A DNA stretch of 64,000 bases. It comes from Paraspadella gotoi. Taxonomy: Eukaryota; Chaetognatha. Below, piece by piece: positions 58,610-64,000 of the stretch. The notes under the pieces are model-generated. The model made no database searches. It was not told the DNA's origin and was given only the letters and a program-made list of their open reading frames with translations. Where the stretch lies: contig CM119271.1 of NCBI GenBank assembly GCA_051294375.1, forward strand, positions 14,142,770 to 14,206,769. Reading direction: 5' to 3'. The position numbers and the translations under genes were made by a program. Numbering within the stretch: the first letter of the stretch is position 1; each line of letters opens with the position of its first letter.

Positions 58610-60297
58610 TCAGGATGAAGTGTTTGACTTGGAAGAAAGGAGCTTCGACCGATCCTGTTTGACCAGTCGCTCGTACTCGTCGCACTTGACGATCAACTCC
58701 GACACCTTTTTCAAAATGGCCGCCGCCAATCGCTTCTCCCTCTTTCGGTTTCTTTCCTCTTCCAAGATGTCCGCCGAATTCAGATGCTCTTTTGTGCCCG
58801 GGTCGAGTTTGGTTCCGCTGACGCCGACGACGCCGCCGTCGACGTCGACGATTCGACGCCATTTTGTTTCGATGTTGCGGAGACTTTCTTCGATGAGGTG
58901 AAGATGGCGCGACACTCTGGAGATCGAAAGGAATATTTTTTTTCATTAATTATTTCTAATTTATCAATCCGATGGCGATGTTATTGTTTTTAATTATTTA
59001 CCAAAAAATATTGAATATTTAAATTTTAATTATTTACATGTCAAAAAGATAACAATCTCAATATTTACTTTTCGATCCCGACTCCCAATCGGTCAAAGTC
59101 TTCGGCCAGTTTTTTAAAATCGTTCTTCGCCTCCTGCGTAAACCTAAAAAAAAATAAACAAACAAACAAAACAACAAGTAGTATTAATATAAAAAATATC
59201 CTGCAAAAACTCACTGCTTGTACAGATAGTAGCCCCCGGCGCCAAGCAAAGTCAAAATGGCGGCGCCACCCACGACGGCCAATCCGATGGCGCCCCCTCG
59301 TCCGCCCAACTTTGCCACCAACTTGGGCGCGGCTTTGACGCCGACAGCGACGGCGCCTCCAGTAACGCCGGAGACGCCCGTTCCGGTTCCCACGGCGGTG
59401 AGGACCGACTGTTAAAATAGACTCATTAATTTACGCCCTCTCACTATTCACATCTTTTCCGTCAAAAACAAATGGATCGTCGAGGCGGTCTCACCTCTGT
59501 CATCCTCTTCTCGTCGAGATCTCGAGCGCGTCGTCGCATCTCCTCTCCGCCGCATTTGGCCGGAGTCTGCAGGGCCTCCACCTCCGCCCGCAAGACGGCG
59601 TGGCTGTTCGTCACCTTGGAAACCCGAGACGCGAAAATTTAAATCTCTCTTTATTTCTTTTGTTAGTTTAATAATAATTCTGTATTTAGGCTCATCACTA
59701 GCCTCTTCGAATTTTTTGTGGAGTCCGCGCGTGTTCTCAACTTGGGTTACGAATTCTTGAAAGTCATCGTCCTCTTCGAACAAGGAATGTCTAGGAAAGA
59801 TGATCTTAGCATTTGAAGGAAATTTATGACTAAATAAGGAAATATTAATTTTGATTCATAGATTTAAATAGTGTATTTAATTTTAACGATATTCTATAAA
59901 ATATTTGATTGTTATGAATGAATAGAGAGTTTAGGGCTATTAGGAGTACTAATAAGGATTCAATTCGATTTGACCTAATTCACATTTATCATTATTCGTG
60001 TAAAACTACTTAACGAAATAGTGAAAAACGAAAATAATACTAATTGATACATCCTCCATCTATTCGTCTCTACATCTAAAAATAGAAACTCACGCGTCTT
60101 GCACGTTTTCTCCATACTCCTTGGTCATCCTGACGAACCGCTTGGCCTCAGACTCGATCTTGGCATAATCTTTGGCCAACTCCATCAGCGTCGCCTTTAT
60201 CCTCTTCCCTTTTTCGTATCCTTCGCTCGCGGGTTCGAAGTAAAGCTCGTTGGCCAGGTGAAGGAAAAGACCCGCCAGGCCAAAGTCCAACCCACAC
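58610..60297 (-). CDS. Unknown protein with coiled coils and Gly/Ala-rich membrane segment
   Basis: Six exons are proposed: 60297-60094, about 59790-59710, about 59617-59493, about 59413-59216, about 59145-59069 and about 58917-58610. Product in order: amphipathic helices (LFLHLANELYFEPASEGYEK and TLMELAKDYAKIESEAKRF), EEDDDFQEFVTQVENTRGLH, VTNSHAVLRAEVEALQ, a Gly/Ala-rich hydrophobic stretch (GRGGAIGLAVVGGAAILTLL then GAGGYYLYKQ), FKKLAEDFDRLGVGIEK, and a coiled-coil tail (SRHLHLIEESLRNIETKWRR). Helices around a single Gly-rich hydrophobic hairpin recall alpha-helical membrane-inserting proteins such as the apolipoprotein L type, but I claim no homology. The start is not established; the first listed exon has an upstream acceptor, so earlier exons should exist, perhaps the set at 60626-61399. 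Confidence 0.5.
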
Positions 60298-60625
60298 CTG
60301 TTGAGGATTGGAGAATGTGTCATTTGATATATTGGATATAACATCGACGGGCCTGTCGCGACGGAATAAAATAATGGGAACTATTTAACGAGTTGGATAT
60401 TCGACGAAGGTGCATTCTTTGATGGAGATCCTACACAGTGGGCAACATTGTGGTCGACCGTGCCGTACCGTGTGGTTAACTGACATTGTGGTCTACGCGT
60501 TGGAGGGTCTCGTGCTTCCAGAGGACGGCCGGGGACCGCCGGCATCGCCCACAACAATCCCCCTCTAACAGTGGTGCATCGTCCTATCCACCTAACACTA
60601 CAACAACCACGACCGCATCAGCAGC

Positions 60626-61399
60626 TCACAGGGCGGACTGAAGAGTGGCGATGTTGTTGCTGTAGAAGCATGAGGCGCAAGCGGCGATGGGAGAGTCAGT
60701 CAGGAAGGATTGATCGAAAACCCTGTCGCCCGACCATTCGACCGACGGGCAAGCCGACGCGCCGAACGACGGGCAAGCCGACGTGTCTCCCGATGCACCG
60801 ACAGACGAGCCGATCGCTTGACATCGACGACATTCCTCGCACAGCGAAGGCAAGTGGTTGGCGCCCGTGGCGTCGCGCCAATGATCGTTGGCGCGAGATT
60901 TTATGAGGTCCCCGGTTAGAGTTAAAATGTAGACTTGATCCTTGGGAGAAAGTAATGAGTCAAAGTTGTAAGAGGAAGACTTAAAGAAGGAAAGAGAGAG
61001 GCACACACGGAGAGACAAACCTTCTTAACGATTGTGTTTCTCTGAAGAGGAATCGGTTTTCCGTCCAAGTTTTCGTAGACAATATTTATGAAAGCCTCGT
61101 CCGTTTCTATGGAAAAGTTCCCCAATGGCTTTTTGTAAAGAAGAGAAGTGAATGAAGTTAAAAGTCGGAAAAAAAATCATTAGAGCAAAATACGTGTCGA
61201 CTAATAAAACCTCCAGCCACAAGCTCCGCTCATTCAAGGCGACCGGGCAGACGTTGGCCACTGGCAAACGCGACCAGTACTTCCGGTAGGGAGCGAAGGA
61301 ATCGGCGGCGTCGGTGGCGATTGGATAAAGATGGACGAAGGCGTTGGAGGCGAGGCCGTTGGCGATGAAGAAGGTGGCGTTGTCGTCGTCGGAAGACAT
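60626..61399 (-). CDS. Unknown protein, three exons
   Basis: Exon 1, 61399 to about 61209, starts MSSDDDNATFFIANGLASNA and continues PIATDAADSFAPYRKYWSRL. Exon 2, about 61127-61022, gives PLGNFSIETDEAFINIVYEN and LDGKPIPLQRNTIVKK. Exon 3 starts about 60941 with DQVYILTLTGDLIKSRAND and, if not spliced again, ends in a Cys/Ser-rich tail at 60626. The first two joins fit phase 0. The tail beyond SRAND may not be coding: it overlaps a GC-rich repeat with the tandem word CGGGCAAGCCGACG. The gene could continue into the exons at 58610-60297. Family not recognised. Confidence 0.45.
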
Positions 61400-61969
61400 G
61401 GCGGGATTTCGGCGGAGAATGGTTAAAGCTTAAATCCTCATGCTTCAACTTTAAGCTTCGATGTCGGTGGGAGTCGACTCAATGACGATGGTCACGTGTA
61501 AAACTCGTGAGATGTCATGATTTTGGCCACACAGTACGCGTCGTAGTTTGAGATACTTTTAAGTTTTAAGTTTTATGTTTAATGGAGGAATATGAGACGA
61601 CGTCTCTTTCTTAAATAAGAAAATTTAAAGGGAATTTAAAAGATTAAATATCCTTTTCTTTGTAAGATTAAATCTTGAGTCATAAACGCTTGAAATTATC
61701 ACAAAAGATGCAAGATCACAGATTTGCAGTAAAAGTTGAAATTGGATTCGTAAAAAGAGAATCGAAAATAAGAGAAATTTTTAACAACAAAGAACGAAAA
61801 AATACAATTTCGTTGGCCAGAAACCAATTTGGTGTAAAAATTGTGGTTTTTTTTAATGATCGATCAAGATACAACACAGAAGTATCACCCAGAGGTTGAC
61901 GCAATAAAAATTAAATCAAAAATGTCTTTATTTTTATTTTGTTTTTTTTTATTGATCTGTCTCAACAAA
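61400..61969. other. Intergenic gap, nothing recognised
   Basis: AT-rich with a probable 3' untranslated region of the hexosaminidase gene at the right end. Plus-strand frame at 61675-61899 is not supported. Confidence 0.45.
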
Positions 61970-63620
61970 TCATCCCATTTCGACGTCACAATATCCCGGC
62001 CCCGTCACGGACCGGACGGGCACACCCCGATGCAACAGCCGACACTCCATCTCCTTGAGCCGCCCCATCATTTCGTTGAGGTCGTCGACGTCCGCTAGAG
62101 ACCAGAGGCGTTCGGCGACCACGGCGGCCAGCGGCCAAGTGGACGAGAGGGCGGAGGAGGAACCCGCGTAATTGGTCCACATGCAGGCTGAAGGGAGGAG
62201 GAAAGTTGTCATAATCTAATTTGCATATTGTAGCGATTTTGTAATGTACTATCGAAATTTTGGCATCTGTCCTAACCTTAGCGATTTGCAATCTTCGTGA
62301 TCTATTTGCGTTACTACTACCAAAAAATATATGATTTATGAATTCAACCTTTTTAAAATATTGTAATTCAACGCTTTTTCTGTTTCATTTTTCAAGTTCG
62401 AACGTATATATCCATTCATTTTTAATTCTCTATTTTTTCTCTAACTTAATTTCCTTCTATAGTCCACTCTGTATCAGCCTCGTGCGATTCAAAATAACAC
62501 TTCTCGGTCGGTCAGTCCGTCCGTCTTCTATTCCAACCTTTTTCTATCCCATCTCCTCTCTTCCATTACGATTTATCAGTCTTCCGTTTTCCCTCATTAT
62601 ACCAACGAATGGTAACATCAGTAGCGAAAGAGTCATCAGCTAATCGTTTCCACCACCACCATCCTTTTTAAGTTAATAACGCGGATTTGACCTTACTGTC
62701 CAGCTCCTTATCCAACCAAATATACCCAAAAGCTTTTTGCCCTATGTCCAATTTAGACATGTGCACAAATATCACCAGGTCAGTCACCTTCTCCGCCCAA
62801 AACGAGATCCTTTTGCTCTTTTGTTCCGTTAAAACTCGTGGGATCGCATTTGTAATACTCGCCGATGTAGTCCCAACTAAAGGGGTTCTAAATAAAGACA
62901 ACAATAACAATTAACAATCGAAAATTAACCAACGGGGGAAGAACGATTAGAGAATATATAATTTATTTACATTTAGAAGATTAAGATACCAACAAGAAGA
63001 AAGAACGGCGTTGTATCCGGCTTTGGTCACTCGACTCAAGATGTCGTCATAGTCGTCGCCCCAAACTTGGACGATCTAGAAAAAAGATCTAGATAAAAGA
63101 CTTGATGGATTTATATATATATTGCGACGATTCCAAATAAATAAATAAAGAGAGCGCATTCGGAGAGATTGCCTAATTTAAAAAGGTCAATTAATTTAAT
63201 TCAATTTAATTCATCAGACTATAAACCAATAAAACTTACGTAGGAGATGAACTAATCAATTCATCAATCAATCAGACGATGCGCCATTGAATCGGACAAA
63301 ATAATCAATCAAGCAAGCAAACGAAAAAACAAATCAATCAATCAATTTCTTTCTGACTTATTACTTTTTCTCCTTCCCTCTTTTTCTCTCACCGTGCCCT
63401 TCTTCAACTGGACCCCGTTCAAAAATGGCTCCTCCCAAGTCATGGCCTCGAATCCCCCGTCGGCGGCGACTCGGACGAGCCGTTGGAAGTAGAGGCTCTC
63501 CAGTTCCTTCGGCGTCGAGATGTTGTTGTTCTTCATGAAGTCGAGGATTCGAGGATTGGAATTCCAACAGGCGAAGTCGACCTCGTCGCCGCCGAGGTGG
63601 AGGTGGGAGTCGGCGAATAA
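61970..63620 (-). CDS. Beta-hexosaminidase (GH20, HEXA/HEXB type), 3' half
   Basis: Lysosomal beta-hexosaminidase removes terminal N-acetylhexosamines from gangliosides and glycans. Exons seen: 63620-63393, 63075-62971, 62887-62788 and about 62188-61970, with phases 0, 0 and 1. The catalytic Asp-Glu pair is in HLHLGGDEVDFACWNSNP. Further blocks are LESLYFQRLVRV, AMTWEEPF, IVQVWGDDYDDI, GYNAVLSSCWYLN, PFSWDYIGEYYKCDP, LVLGGE joined to ACMWTNYAG, WPLAAVVAERLWS and CRLLHRGVPV, ending GPGYCDVEMG. This covers roughly the second half of a HEXA/HEXB protein. The signal peptide and N-terminal domain lie beyond 63620 and off the window. Alpha and beta subunit types cannot be told apart here. Confidence 0.93.
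62213..62232 (-). repeat. Octamer repeat, short copy
   Basis: Reverse complement TACAATATGCAAATTAGATT; one base differs from the core. In the last hexosaminidase intron. Confidence 0.55.
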
Positions 63621-64000
63621 CTAATCATATGAAGTAAATAATTCAATCAATAATTAAGGAGGATGACCTTCTCAAAGCCTTCGCCCCCCAAAGAACCACG
63701 TTAATAGCGGTCGATCGGGCGCGGTGTTAATAGTAGTACGTATTACCCCACAACCCGTGCGAGAATCAGCAGCACCTTTGGCGCCGGAAGTAACCCAAAA
63801 TACTCGGGATCGCGCCCTGCTGATTCACACAAGTAAGCGCGATGGGGCGTTTAACCCACCTGTAGTACAGCCCGATCCGAAGTTCAGTACCTACTGTGCA
63901 ACGGAGAATGAACTCCTCGCGGCATCGTCTTCCTCATTGGCTTCTTTAATAAGTTTAATGCTCTTTTATTTTCTTTAAAACATCTGGCGTCATAAATAGA
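63621..64000. other. Hexosaminidase intron with an unassigned GC-rich block
   Basis: Block 63680-63920 is more GC-rich than the rest of the intron and carries a plus-strand open frame of 84 codons (63724-63978). It has the near-complementary words GAGAATCAGCAG and CTGCTGATTCACAC. It may be a repeat inserted in the intron. Not recognised. Confidence 0.35.

Noticed and set aside
63724-63978. Plus-strand 84-codon frame near the right edge
   Set aside because: Lies in a hexosaminidase intron on the opposite strand, without splice or family support; kept only as an unassigned block.

Overview
This is nuclear DNA from an animal, most likely an invertebrate. Genes are split into many short GC-rich exons with GT-AG introns that are AT-rich and full of simple repeats. 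Recognisable products include dystroglycan, NOS1AP/CAPON, AIDA, an ankyrin-SOCS box protein, HSPBAP1, GET1/WRB, PUS3, a GDPD1-type phosphodiesterase and a lysosomal beta-hexosaminidase. Dystroglycan, NOS1AP, AIDA and SOCS-box proteins are metazoan families. I cannot place the phylum. Proteins are divergent and carry many Asp-, Ser- and Arg-rich insertions. Exon joins below were worked out by hand from splice signals, reading phase and family similarity. For eight recognised or intact genes the exon lengths sum exactly to an open frame.

Layout: nearly every gene is on the minus strand; the one clear exception is an acidic protein gene at 16126-17613. From left to right: partial unknown gene (1-671); repeat-rich gap with a LINE remnant and a terminal-inverted-repeat element (672-3784); unknown Ser-rich protein (3785-5366); ASB-type ankyrin/SOCS gene with a broken frame (7395-9929); repeat-rich gap with degenerate telomere-like DNA; two small unknown genes (12226-13373, 13858-14958); the plus-strand acidic gene; GET1 (17895-18479); a secreted Asp-rich protein (19367-20104); a tandem pair of stand-alone modules related to the N-terminus of Polinton-type DNA polymerase B proteins (20427-23175); HSPBAP1; a membrane-anchored dynamin-superfamily GTPase; PUS3; GDPD1; AIDA; NOS1AP; a 1249-residue PTB-domain protein (43291-48985); dystroglycan in 15 exons (51181-58118); two unknown genes (58610-61399); and the 3' half of a GH20 hexosaminidase (61970-63620).

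The genes do not form one pathway. They are an ordinary mix of cell-surface, signalling, RNA-modification, membrane-insertion and lysosomal functions. The most unusual parts are the tandem polymerase-derived modules, which end just where the polymerase would begin and have both lost a conserved cysteine; a dispersed short hairpin family carrying an ATGCAAAT octamer; a hammerhead-like inverted pair; several near-perfect intronic palindromes; and large low-complexity insertions inside two different PTB domains.
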